NCBI GenBank assembly: GCA_963720235.1
Contig: OY970389.1
Span: forward strand, 4,464,001 to 4,528,000
DNA from: JACMLC01 sp963720235
Lineage (GTDB): Bacteria; Acidobacteriota; Blastocatellia; Pyrinomonadales; Pyrinomonadaceae
Direction of reading: 5' to 3'
DNA length: 64,000 nt
The position numbers and the translations under genes are program-made. The notes beneath the pieces are model-generated. The model was not told the DNA's origin. It ran no database searches and was given only the letters and a program-made list of their open reading frames with translations. Positions 1 to 7,784 of this stretch are shown piece after piece; position 1 is the first letter of the stretch; each line of letters opens with the position of its first letter.

Positions 1-1794
1 GATTTCATAGAGGTCGCGCGCGCGACTCAAAACTTTCCTCAGGAGCTTCGCTTTCAAGACTCTTTCGAGCGGACGGCTGCGAAGTGGAATCAGGACTGGC
101 AAAAATCTTTTAGCGCGGAGATACGCAATCTGAAAATCGCGCCGGGCGCGGACATGGATGCAATTTCCGCAAAGCTCCGCAGCAATTTTTCCGGCGTGGA
201 AGTTTATCCGAATTTTGTTCCAGAGCTGATGAGGTTTCAGGTCGGAGGCGTGGAAGTCGTCAAGGCGCAGAAGCTCGCGGCAGAGCTTTATCCAAATTCA
301 GATCGCGCGGTTGGCAACTATGCCATCATTCTTCTTGCGCTCGGAGACAAGCGGCCCGACGAATTTAAGAATGTCATCGGCGCGACGGACGATGCGCGCA
401 CGCTGATGAAAAAATCTCTGGAGCTTAATGCGAACGGAATCGCGAGTGCGAAAATCCTGAACATGATTGCCAACAACTGGGCCAATGAAGGCGCGGCGCA
501 CAGGATTGAGAAGGCTATGAATGTGCTCAGGCTGGCGCAGGAACTGCATCCGAAAGAGGCCGTGCTGTATGACAGCTTAGGAAATATTCATTGGCGCAAG
601 GGAGAAAAGACGCAGGCCGCAGAGCAATATCGCAAGGCTCTTGAAGTTGATGCGAAATTCGAGCACGCGCAGAGCATGCTCAAGCGAATCAGCGAAGAGT
701 CTCAGGCGGGCAAGCGGCCCACAGGCCCGACTGACCCGAAAGAGTTGGAAGCTTTTCTCAATAAATTTTTCTCTGAGCAGATGGACAGGCTGCATGTGCC
801 GGGCGCAATCATCACCGTCGTGAAGGATGGAAAACTTTTCTTCACCAAAGGCTACGGCTTCGCAGACCTAGAGAAACAGATTCCGGTTAACCCGGACAAG
901 ACGCTCTTTCGCGCTTACTCTGTCTCGAAATCTTTTACGGCGACGGGAGTGATGCAACTGGTCGAGCGCGGCAAGCTCAAAATGGACGAGGATGTCAATA
1001 AATATTTGAAGCGGTTCAAGCTCAAAGAGAATTTTCCAGAGCCTGTGACCTTGGCAAATCTCTTGACGCACACAGCCGGATTCGTGGACACGGATTCGGG
1101 CGTGGATTCCATGTTCGCGCGCGGGACATACAAAGGCGTTGCGCTCGGAGACAATCTAGCCGGACACATGCCGCCGCGCTCGAAGGCTGTCGGCGCGTTT
1201 CGTTATTCAAACTATGGAGCTTCGCTCGCGGGCCATGTGCTCGAAGAAGTTTCGGGCGAACCGTTTGAGCAGTATATGGAAAAACATATCCTGCAACCTT
1301 TGGGCATGAAGCACAGCACTTTTCTCTTGCCTGACAAGTTGCCCGCCAACATCGCTTCGGATGTGGCCGTCGGTTATCGCTATGTTGACGGCAGCTATCA
1401 AAGAATGACGCCGGACGAAGGCGACTTCTGGACTGCTCCCGCCGCGAACCTCTTGACGACAGGCACGGACATCTCGCGTTTTATGATTGCGCACCTCAAC
1501 AATGGCCGTCTGGGAAACACGCGCCTCCTGAAGGAAGCGACCATCAAAGAGATGCACACGCAGAGACACATAGGCGAATCACCGTTTATCTCATACGGCT
1601 TCTTCCGCCATTTTGAGAACAACCAGCAGGCGATGTTTCATAACGGAGGATGGGACGGAGCCATCAGCCAGATGATGCTCCTGCCTGAGCATAACCTCGG
1701 ATGGTTTGTCTCTTATACTTTCGGCGGCGACGTGCGCAGGCAGTTGCGCTGGGAACTGACGACCGCGCTGTTCGATCGCTACTTCCCGGAATAA
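1..1794 (+). CDS. TPR / serine beta-lactamase-like hydrolase, 5' end cut off by the window
   Basis: The reading frame is open from base 1 to the stop at 1794, so the true start lies outside the window; the first ATG inside (154) is unlikely to be the start. The N-terminal half of the visible part carries tetratricopeptide-like helices (about 480-690). The C-terminal half (about 740-1790) is a class C beta-lactamase/penicillin-binding-like domain. It shows the catalytic SxxK motif as SVSK at 919-930, a YxN motif as YSNYG near 1204, and a late HNGG in place of the usual KTG/HxG. Family members are esterases, D-amino-acid peptidases or beta-lactamases, usually exported; the substrate cannot be read from sequence. 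A family B hairpin follows the stop. Sure of the family, unsure of the role. Confidence 0.88.
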   Translation, partial: DFIEVARATQNFPQELRFQDSFERTAAKWNQDWQKSFSAEIRNLKIAPGADMDAISAKLRSNFSGVEVYPNFVPELMRFQVGGVEVVKAQKLAAELYPNSDRAVGNYAIILLALGDKRPDEFKNVIGATDDARTLMKKSLELNANGIASAKILNMIANNWANEGAAHRIEKAMNVLRLAQELHPKEAVLYDSLGNIHWRKGEKTQAAEQYRKALEVDAKFEHAQSMLKRISEESQAGKRPTGPTDPKELEAFLNKFFSEQMDRLHVPGAIITVVKDGKLFFTKGYGFADLEKQIPVNPDKTLFRAYSVSKSFTATGVMQLVERGKLKMDEDVNKYLKRFKLKENFPEPVTLANLLTHTAGFVDTDSGVDSMFARGTYKGVALGDNLAGHMPPRSKAVGAFRYSNYGASLAGHVLEEVSGEPFEQYMEKHILQPLGMKHSTFLLPDKLPANIASDVAVGYRYVDGSYQRMTPDEGDFWTAPAANLLTTGTDISRFMIAHLNNGRLGNTRLLKEATIKEMHTQRHIGESPFISYGFFRHFENNQQAMFHNGGWDGAISQMMLLPEHNLGWFVSYTFGGDVRRQLRWELTTALFDRYFPE

Positions 1795-1799
1795 AGAGA

Positions 1800-1879
1800 A
1801 CCACAGAGGACACAGAGGAATTTGAAATCTGAAATCTCAAATTTCAAATTCCTCTGTGTTACTCTGTGTCCTCTGTGGT
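1800..1879. repeat. Inverted repeat, family B (cacagag words)
   Basis: The arm starting ACCACAGAGGACACAGAGG (1800) pairs with the arm ending CTCTGTGTCCTCTGTGGT (1862-1879). An inner AATTTGAAAT/ATTTCAAATT pair extends the stem. Each arm is a tandem of 7-9 base words. It lies between two plus-strand genes and carries no T-run, so it is not a standard terminator. Confidence 0.9.
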
Positions 1880-1906
1880 GAATCAATCTTTGCGCTGCAC
1901 GCGACT

Positions 1907-3259
1907 ATGCCGAACATTCTTATCGCAGACGATCAAACAGATGTGCTCGAAGCCTTGCGCCTGCTGCTCAAAGGCGAAGGCTTCGGGACGGAGACCGTCA
2001 CTTCGCCCGCCGCAGTCTTAAAAGCGCTTAACGCAAATGATTTTGATGTCGCGCTGATAGACCTCAACTACGCGCGCGACACTACATCCGGGCAGGAAGG
2101 TTTAGACCTGCTGGCAAGCATACGCGCGCTCGATGCTGAATTGCCTGTCGTCGTGATGACGGCATGGAGCAGTATTGAATTGGCTGTCGAAGCCATGCGC
2201 AGAGGCGCGCGCGATTTTGTTCAGAAACCCTGGACCAATGAACGGCTGCTCTCAATCCTGCGCACACAGATTGAATTGGGCAAAGCTCTGCGCAGAGGCG
2301 TGCGTCTCGAAGCGGAAAATCGCCTGCTGCGTTCCAACACGCGCCCGGCCCTGATTGCCGAATCCAGCGCGATGCAGCCCGTGCTGGAAATGATTGCGCG
2401 CATTGGCCCATCGGATGCAAATGTTTTGATTACAGGCGAGAACGGGACTGGCAAAGATGTCGTCGCGCATCACCTGCATGCAGCCTCTGAACGCGCACAG
2501 CAACCGCTTCTGACGGTCAACGCGGGCGGGCTCTCCGAAGGCATCTTTGAGAGCGAGTTGTTCGGCCATGTCAAAGGAGCTTTCACGGATGCGAAGGTTG
2601 ACCGCGCAGGACGTTTCGAGTTGGCCGACGGCGGGACGCTTTTTCTCAATGAAATAACGAATGTTCCAATCAGCTTGCAGCCCAAACTCCTGCGCGTTCT
2701 CCAGACAGGAGAGTTTGAGCGCGTCGGTTCTTCAAAGACGCGGCGCGTCAATGTACGCGTGCTCTCGGCCACCAACGCGGATGTACATGAAGAGGTTGCT
2801 GCGGGACGTTTTCGTCAGGACTTACTCTTTCGTCTGAACACAATCGTCATACGCCTGCCCCCCTTGCGCGAACGCAGAGAGGACATGCCACTTCTGGCCC
2901 AACATTTCCTGCATCAACACGCGCAGAGATACCGCAAAAGTCTGGAAGGTTTTGAGACTGAAGCTTTGCGTTTGTTGTCAGAGCACGCGTGGCCGGGCAA
3001 TGTGCGTGAGCTTGACCATGTGGTTGAGCGCGCGGTGCTGATGGCGCGCGGGTCTGTGGTGCGCGTGGACGATTTAGGTTTGCGCTCATCTCATACGGAA
3101 GTCGCGCGGCCTCTGGAAGAGATGAGCCTTGAAGATGTCGAAAGCTTTCTCATCAGAAAAACTCTGGCGCGTTTTGAAGGCAATGTGAACAGGGCTGCGC
3201 AGGCGCTCGGCCTCAGCCGCAGCGCGCTCTATCGTCGCCTGCAAAAGTATGGACTTTAA
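1907..3259 (+). CDS. Sigma-54-type response regulator (REC-AAA+-Fis)
   Basis: A 450-residue NtrC-family regulator. An N-terminal receiver domain (residues 1-120) begins MPNILIADDQ and has the phosphoacceptor Asp in ALIDLN. A central AAA+ domain (about 150-390) carries Walker A GENGTGK. A C-terminal Fis-type helix-turn-helix (about 410-450) ends in LSRSALYRRLQKYGL. The ATG at 1907 was chosen over in-frame codons from 1856 because those lie in the hairpin repeat and do not match receiver domains. Two key motifs deviate: GAFTGA reads GAFTDA, and the Walker B segment reads LFLNEI rather than LFLDEI. Contact with sigma-54 or ATP hydrolysis may therefore be altered. The kinase gene starts three bases after the stop, so the two are almost certainly co-transcribed partners. 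Confidence 0.9.
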   Translation: MPNILIADDQTDVLEALRLLLKGEGFGTETVTSPAAVLKALNANDFDVALIDLNYARDTTSGQEGLDLLASIRALDAELPVVVMTAWSSIELAVEAMRRGARDFVQKPWTNERLLSILRTQIELGKALRRGVRLEAENRLLRSNTRPALIAESSAMQPVLEMIARIGPSDANVLITGENGTGKDVVAHHLHAASERAQQPLLTVNAGGLSEGIFESELFGHVKGAFTDAKVDRAGRFELADGGTLFLNEITNVPISLQPKLLRVLQTGEFERVGSSKTRRVNVRVLSATNADVHEEVAAGRFRQDLLFRLNTIVIRLPPLRERREDMPLLAQHFLHQHAQRYRKSLEGFETEALRLLSEHAWPGNVRELDHVVERAVLMARGSVVRVDDLGLRSSHTEVARPLEEMSLEDVESFLIRKTLARFEGNVNRAAQALGLSRSALYRRLQKYGL

Positions 3260-3262
3260 GAA

Positions 3263-4648
3263 GTGCTCAAGGAAGAAACTAAAACCGTAGAAGCCAAGCC
3301 GACACTTCCGCTTCATCATGTGAAGGGCAAGCCGCGCGCGTTTTTGAGGCATGAAGGACAAGTGCTCCTGAACGCCTTGATGGTCGGACTGCCGGGAGTT
3401 GTTGTGGCCCTCGCGCTTCTTTGGAGCAATGATTACAGCATCAAGTTGCAGGTCACGCTCAGCTTGCTCGTGCTGGCTTCGTGGCTGGGTTTTGCTTTCA
3501 TGCTGCGGAATCGCGTGGCGAGACCTTTGCAGACGATTGCCAATTTGCTGGCGGCTTTGCGCGAGGGAGATTATTCGATACGCGCGCGCGGGGCTGTGCG
3601 TGTGGATGCGCTCGGCGAAGTCTTGACGGAGATTAACGCGCTCGGCGAGACCTTGCGCGAACAGCGACTCGGCGCGCTTGAGGCGACGACGCTGTTGCGT
3701 ACAGTGATGGCGGAAATCAATGTCGCAATCTTCGCCTTCGATAGCGAGCAACGTCTTCGTCTGGTCAATCGCGCGGGAGAAAAAATTCTGGACCAGCTCG
3801 CAGAGCGCATCATTGGATTGAGCGCGGCTGAACTTAATCTCGCGGAATGTTTAAAGGATGAAGCGGCGCACACGCGGCAGATGAATTTTCCGGGCGGGAC
3901 TGGTCGCTGGGGAGTGCGGCGCAGCGCTTTCCGCGAGCGCGGCTTGCCGCATCAGCTCTTAGTCCTCACAGACCTCAGCCAACCTTTGCGCGAAGAGGAA
4001 AGACTTGCATGGCAACGTCTCGTCAGAGTTTTGGGCCACGAGCTTAATAACTCTCTGGCCCCGATTCAATCTCTCGCGGGCAGCCTGCGCCAGCTTCTGC
4101 TCAAAGAGCCGCAGCCAGCAGACTGGCGCGAAGATATGGAACGCGGACTCGCAGTCATCTCTGCGCGCGCCGAATCGCTTGGCCGCTTTATGGAAGCATA
4201 CGCGCGTCTCGCAAGGCTGCCCGCGCCGCGCCTTCAGCCGGTTGATTTGGGCCAACTCGTAGAGCGTCTCGCGGAACTGGAAAAGCGTCTGCCGGTTGCG
4301 ATTGAGCCCGGCCCGAAACTGACGATTCAAGCGGATAGAGACCAGTTGGAACAGCTTCTCATTAACCTGCTGCGCAATGCTGCGGACGCCGCGCTTGAAA
4401 CAGGCGGCGGCGTCAAAATCGGTTGGACCAAAAACGCCACGCATCTTGATGTCTGGGTCGAAGACGAGGGGCCGGGTCTTTCAAACACCAGCAATCTCTT
4501 CGTCCCCTTCTTCACCACCAAGCCTAGCGGCACGGGCATCGGCCTAGTCCTCAGCCGCCAGATAGCCGAAGCGCATGGCGGCACATTGACGCTCAAAAAT
4601 TGCACGACGCACACAGGCTGCGAAGCGCGCCTCAGGCTTCCGCTCTAA
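3263..4648 (+). CDS. NtrY-like membrane sensor histidine kinase
   Basis: A 461-residue sensor kinase with a GTG start three bases behind the regulator gene. Two transmembrane helices (about residues 33-80) are followed by a HAMP linker (NRVARPLQTIANLLAALREG). A PAS-like segment comes next, then the H-box in RVLGHELNNSLAPIQSL with the phosphorylated His. A HATPase_c domain carries the N-box NLLRNAADAALE and the G boxes DEGPGL and GTGIGLVLSRQIAE. This order and the HELNNSLAPI H-box are typical of NtrY-type kinases. It probably phosphorylates the adjacent sigma-54-type regulator. The periplasmic part is very short, so the signal may be sensed in or near the membrane. Confidence 0.9.
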   Translation: MLKEETKTVEAKPTLPLHHVKGKPRAFLRHEGQVLLNALMVGLPGVVVALALLWSNDYSIKLQVTLSLLVLASWLGFAFMLRNRVARPLQTIANLLAALREGDYSIRARGAVRVDALGEVLTEINALGETLREQRLGALEATTLLRTVMAEINVAIFAFDSEQRLRLVNRAGEKILDQLAERIIGLSAAELNLAECLKDEAAHTRQMNFPGGTGRWGVRRSAFRERGLPHQLLVLTDLSQPLREEERLAWQRLVRVLGHELNNSLAPIQSLAGSLRQLLLKEPQPADWREDMERGLAVISARAESLGRFMEAYARLARLPAPRLQPVDLGQLVERLAELEKRLPVAIEPGPKLTIQADRDQLEQLLINLLRNAADAALETGGGVKIGWTKNATHLDVWVEDEGPGLSNTSNLFVPFFTTKPSGTGIGLVLSRQIAEAHGGTLTLKNCTTHTGCEARLRLPL

Positions 4649-4700
4649 AAAAAATCCGCACGCATAATTAGCTCAAGTTGGTTATTATCAAAACTACTGC

Positions 4701-4854
4701 GGCTCTGCCGCCCTGCTGTGCGGAAAGGCTTTGCCTTTCCTTACTCCTCGCAAAATTCTGGCGGCTACGCCGCAGATGAGGCGCAGCCTCAAGAGTTTTA
4801 AGAAGCAAGCTGACGGTAAGCCAGAGGCTTACCGCACAGCAGGGCGGCAGAGCC
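4701..4854. repeat. Long inverted repeat made of small palindromes
   Basis: The 23-base arm GGCTCTGCCGCCCTGCTGTGCGG (4701-4723, shown only to locate it) has its exact complement at 4832-4854. Between the arms lie further short palindromes of the form arm-NNN-arm, such as AAGGCTTTGCCTT, GGCTACGCC and GAGGCGCAGCCTC. It occupies most of the 431-base gap between the kinase gene and the small ORF at 5080. I saw no other feature in the rest of that gap (4649-5079). Confidence 0.85.
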
Positions 4855-5079
4855 GCCATCGCTCTCAGAAAAAAGCCGATTGCTCTCAGAAAATGCTGCC
4901 TGCATAATTAACGACAATTTTATACTCTCTTCACCCGGAATTAACTCGCCTCATTTATAAATCAGCAGACCGTACAACCGCTCGTTTCCCTTTCGGAGCA
5001 TTTATTTGTTGATGCTTTCAGACAACCCACTCTGCACACAATGCACATCTTATGTTTCAGGAATTGAGGTTTAAAGACG

Positions 5080-5334
5080 ATGGCAGAACAGATTGTCTTA
5101 CCATTCAGGATGTTGAAGAGACAGCTTGCCGTAAAAACTCCGGCAGGTCATCAAGACCTTATCGGAGATTCCTACTTCGACGGCGTCTCCGATGTAGTCG
5201 TGACAGGCATCTCGCCCTCGAATCCAAATCATGTCGCGGTCAAGCGCGAATCGGATAACAAACAATGGACTGTCCCGGCGGGATTGATTCGCCTGATTAT
5301 GGGCCACAAAAAGCGGCGACGCCGGATTGCCTGA
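5080..5334 (+). CDS. Small hypothetical protein (84 aa)
   Basis: An unrecognised 84-residue soluble protein with a very basic end (GHKKRRRRIA) and a central stretch rich in beta-type residues (SDVVVTGISP). It starts with ATG after a GAGG-containing stretch at 5066-5070. It is followed within 30 bases by a textbook rho-independent terminator, which supports a real, separately transcribed gene. The basic tail could contact nucleic acid, but that is only a guess. An overlapping shorter ORF in another frame is judged a shadow. Confidence 0.6.
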   Translation: MAEQIVLPFRMLKRQLAVKTPAGHQDLIGDSYFDGVSDVVVTGISPSNPNHVAVKRESDNKQWTVPAGLIRLIMGHKKRRRRIA

Positions 5335-5349
5335 ACAGCTTGGCTGTCT

Positions 5350-5390
5350 AAAAAAAAGAGGAGAGGCAGGGGATGCCTCTCCTTTTTCGT
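5350..5390 (+). terminator. Rho-independent terminator after the small ORF
   Basis: GGAGAGGC (5360-5367) pairs with GCCTCTCC (5375-5382) around a 7-base loop and is followed directly by TTTTT. An A-run before the stem could extend pairing with the T-run, so it may also work on the other strand. Confidence 0.9.
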
Positions 5391-5609
5391 CCGCAATTAC
5401 AGGCAAGATAATTTAAGAGGGGATTGAAATTTATCCTCTTGCCGCTAACGAAGAGTTACAGGCAGCTTAAATGTCAGTTAAGTTTTAAATTGCCTTTTAC
5501 CTTTTTACTTTTCCTCTCTGCTTCAAACTCCTGCTTTCTTTAGACCTCGCAAGCTCTCTTCGCTTATACTTGCTCGCCAGAAATCATTTGATTTAAGTTC
5601 GGAGAAATT

Positions 5610-7292
5610 ATGAAACAACACGCCCGCTCTCGTTTGCTCTGGCGCGCATCGTCTGCGCTCTTGCTCGCACAAGTCCTGCTCATCACTTCCGTTTTCGGAC
5701 AGCAGGCTGCTCCGCAAACAACTTCGACGCTCTCGGCAGCAGAGCGTGAAGCTTCGACGCATTTGAAGGTCGAGACTGTGCGCGAGGTGACGACCGCGCT
5801 GGCGGACAAAGCTATGGAGGGGCGCGGGACTGGACAGGCGGGCGGCGAGAGGGCCGCGAAATATCTGGCGGATAAATTTGCCAAGCTCGGTTTGAAACCG
5901 CTCGGCGACGCGGGCAGTTATTTGCAAGCCATCAAATTCAGAAGCACGCAACTCTCCGCAGAATCTTCCGCCAAGATTGGAGAGACTGCGCTCAAGTTTG
6001 GCGAAGAGTTTGTGCCGACGCCTCCGTTCACGGCTGAGAAATTAAATGCGAGTGGTCAGCTTATCTTCGCTGGCTACGGCGTCACTTCCGAAGCTCTCAA
6101 GCGCGATGATTTAGCGGGCATTGATGTCAAAGACAAAATCATTCTCCTCGTCAGTGGTCGCCCGAAGAATGTGGATGAAGAGGCTTGGAGACAGGAGGCA
6201 AGCCAGCAGGACATCGGACTCAATCTCATACGTCGCGGCGCGGCGGGCATCATGATTGCCAACGGCGGAACCGCCAGACGCCCCTTTAGCATGATTGCCA
6301 GATACGCTACGTTTCGCCGCGTCACAATGACGGACGCGCCTGAGCCGCCTTTTAAATTGCCTCCCATCCTGCTCTTGAGCGATACCGCCGCCGAAAAGAT
6401 TTTCGCAGGCTCAGGCATGACTTACGCGCAAGCTTTAGCGAAAGCCGAAACCGGCGAGATGGTTTCGCGTGATTTGAACAAGCAAGCCGCGATTGATGTC
6501 ACGGTCAAGCGTGAGCAGGTGACCGGCTATAACGTCGCGGGTTTTATCGAAGGCTCTGACGCGCGTCTTAAAAGCGAAGCTGTTATCTATACTGCGCACT
6601 ATGATGCTTTCGGCATAGACGCTGCGGGCCGAATTTATCCGGGCGCAGCGGATAACGCGCTCGGCGTCGCAGAGATGGTCTCAATCGCAGAAGCTTTCGC
6701 CAAATCAACGCAGAAGCCGCGCCGCTCCATGATTTTTCTCGCAGTGACGGGCGAAGAGTATGGACTTTTGGGTGCGGAACACTGGGCCAAAAATCCCGCG
6801 TGGCCCATCGAAAAGCTCGCGGCAAACTTAAACTTTGACGGCATCGGCACAGAAGTCTATGCGCCCGTCAAACGCATTGTCGGGTTTGGCAAGGAGCATT
6901 CGGAGCTTGGAAAAGTTTTGGAAGACGTGCTCGCGGCGACAGGGCTGATACCAGCCGCAGACCCTTTACCGCAGGAGCAGGTTTTCTATCGCTCAGACCA
7001 CTACGCCTTCGTCAAGAAAGGCGTGCCTGCCCTGATGTTTCTCGGCGGGCCGGAGAGCGACACGGCAATCTGGATTGCACGCGCGATGAAATGGATGGAG
7101 ACGGATTATCATCAACCGGGCGACACAGTGCGACCGGATTGGCACTGGGACGGCGCACGCACAGTCGCCCTCGTCGGCCTCATCACAGGCCACAGAGTCG
7201 CCAACGCAGAAGCCGCGCCGCGCTGGCTGCCCACTTCTCCATTCAACCGCGCACGCGGCACAGGCGAGCCTCCGCCATCGGAGAAGAATTAA
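5610..7292 (+). CDS. Secreted M28-family metallopeptidase with PA domain
   Basis: A 560-residue exported zinc peptidase. An N-terminal signal peptide has a hydrophobic core about residues 10-30 ending near FGQQ. A protease-associated (PA) segment spans about 130-270. The M28 catalytic domain starts at about 305. Zinc ligands and catalytic residues are visible in order: HYDAFG (His about 330), the Asp in GAADNALG, the Glu pair in TGEEYG (about 380), the Asp in NFDGIG, and the final His in DYHQPGD. Members are aminopeptidases or carboxypeptidases acting on extracellular peptides. It stands alone, with a terminator upstream and a minus-strand gene downstream. No truncation is seen. Confidence 0.93.
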   Translation: MKQHARSRLLWRASSALLLAQVLLITSVFGQQAAPQTTSTLSAAEREASTHLKVETVREVTTALADKAMEGRGTGQAGGERAAKYLADKFAKLGLKPLGDAGSYLQAIKFRSTQLSAESSAKIGETALKFGEEFVPTPPFTAEKLNASGQLIFAGYGVTSEALKRDDLAGIDVKDKIILLVSGRPKNVDEEAWRQEASQQDIGLNLIRRGAAGIMIANGGTARRPFSMIARYATFRRVTMTDAPEPPFKLPPILLLSDTAAEKIFAGSGMTYAQALAKAETGEMVSRDLNKQAAIDVTVKREQVTGYNVAGFIEGSDARLKSEAVIYTAHYDAFGIDAAGRIYPGAADNALGVAEMVSIAEAFAKSTQKPRRSMIFLAVTGEEYGLLGAEHWAKNPAWPIEKLAANLNFDGIGTEVYAPVKRIVGFGKEHSELGKVLEDVLAATGLIPAADPLPQEQVFYRSDHYAFVKKGVPALMFLGGPESDTAIWIARAMKWMETDYHQPGDTVRPDWHWDGARTVALVGLITGHRVANAEAAPRWLPTSPFNRARGTGEPPPSEKN

Positions 7293-7304
7293 TTTTTACG
7301 CTGC

Positions 7305-7619
7305 TTAGGTGGATGCTCCGTTGCGGCCTTCGCTGATATATCGTTCTACGACATTGATGAAGCTATTGAGCCTCTCATCGGTTCGGGTTTGAGATTCAAG
7401 CAGGCGCATGTGTGAATCTACAAGGGCAGCAAATTTAGCATTCGTATCCTCGTGAACCGCCAGAATAATTCCCTCCATGCGCGTCATGCGTACGTCGGCT
7501 TGAGTCATGCGTTCTATAGCTTGCGCGTTTAATTCTTTCAGGTGTTGAATATCGGCGGAGAACTGCGCCTGCTGGTTGACGATAAACTCAACCTTTCTAT
7601 CCCATTCTTCATTAGTCAT
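7305..7619 (-). CDS. Small coiled-coil protein (104 aa)
   Basis: A 104-residue, almost fully helical hydrophilic protein beginning MTNEEWDRKVEFIVNQQAQF, with heptad-like hydrophobic spacing throughout and no signal peptide or membrane segment. From memory, similar short WDRK/NQQAQF proteins are common in acidobacteria and cyanobacteria, where they are called hypothetical. It is transcribed against the M28 peptidase gene, with only 12 bases between the two stop codons. It may oligomerise as a coiled coil; no function is known to me. Confidence 0.75.
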   Translation of the reverse strand: MTNEEWDRKVEFIVNQQAQFSADIQHLKELNAQAIERMTQADVRMTRMEGIILAVHEDTNAKFAALVDSHMRLLESQTRTDERLNSFINVVERYISEGRNGAST

Positions 7620-7784
7620 AGCTCTCGTGCCTCAAAGAGATTTTGGAATGGATTTTACAGGACATTCATCTCGGATTAAAGAGTGATTGATAAAAAATTT
7701 TATGGAGAGCATGCTGACTTTAGGCGGGTTAGCCTAAGCTGATACTAACGGAACATATGTTTCTGCTAAACAGATTCTTGGAAT

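Noticed and set aside
1..153. Treating the ATG at 154 as the true start of the first gene
   Set aside because: The same frame is open and protein-like to base 1, so the gene is cut by the window.
1800..1879. Reading the intergenic hairpins as ordinary rho-independent terminators
   Set aside because: Most lack T-runs, have loops of tens of bases, and also occur between divergent genes and at gene starts. True terminators in this window (5350, 38104, 49704, 60365) look different.
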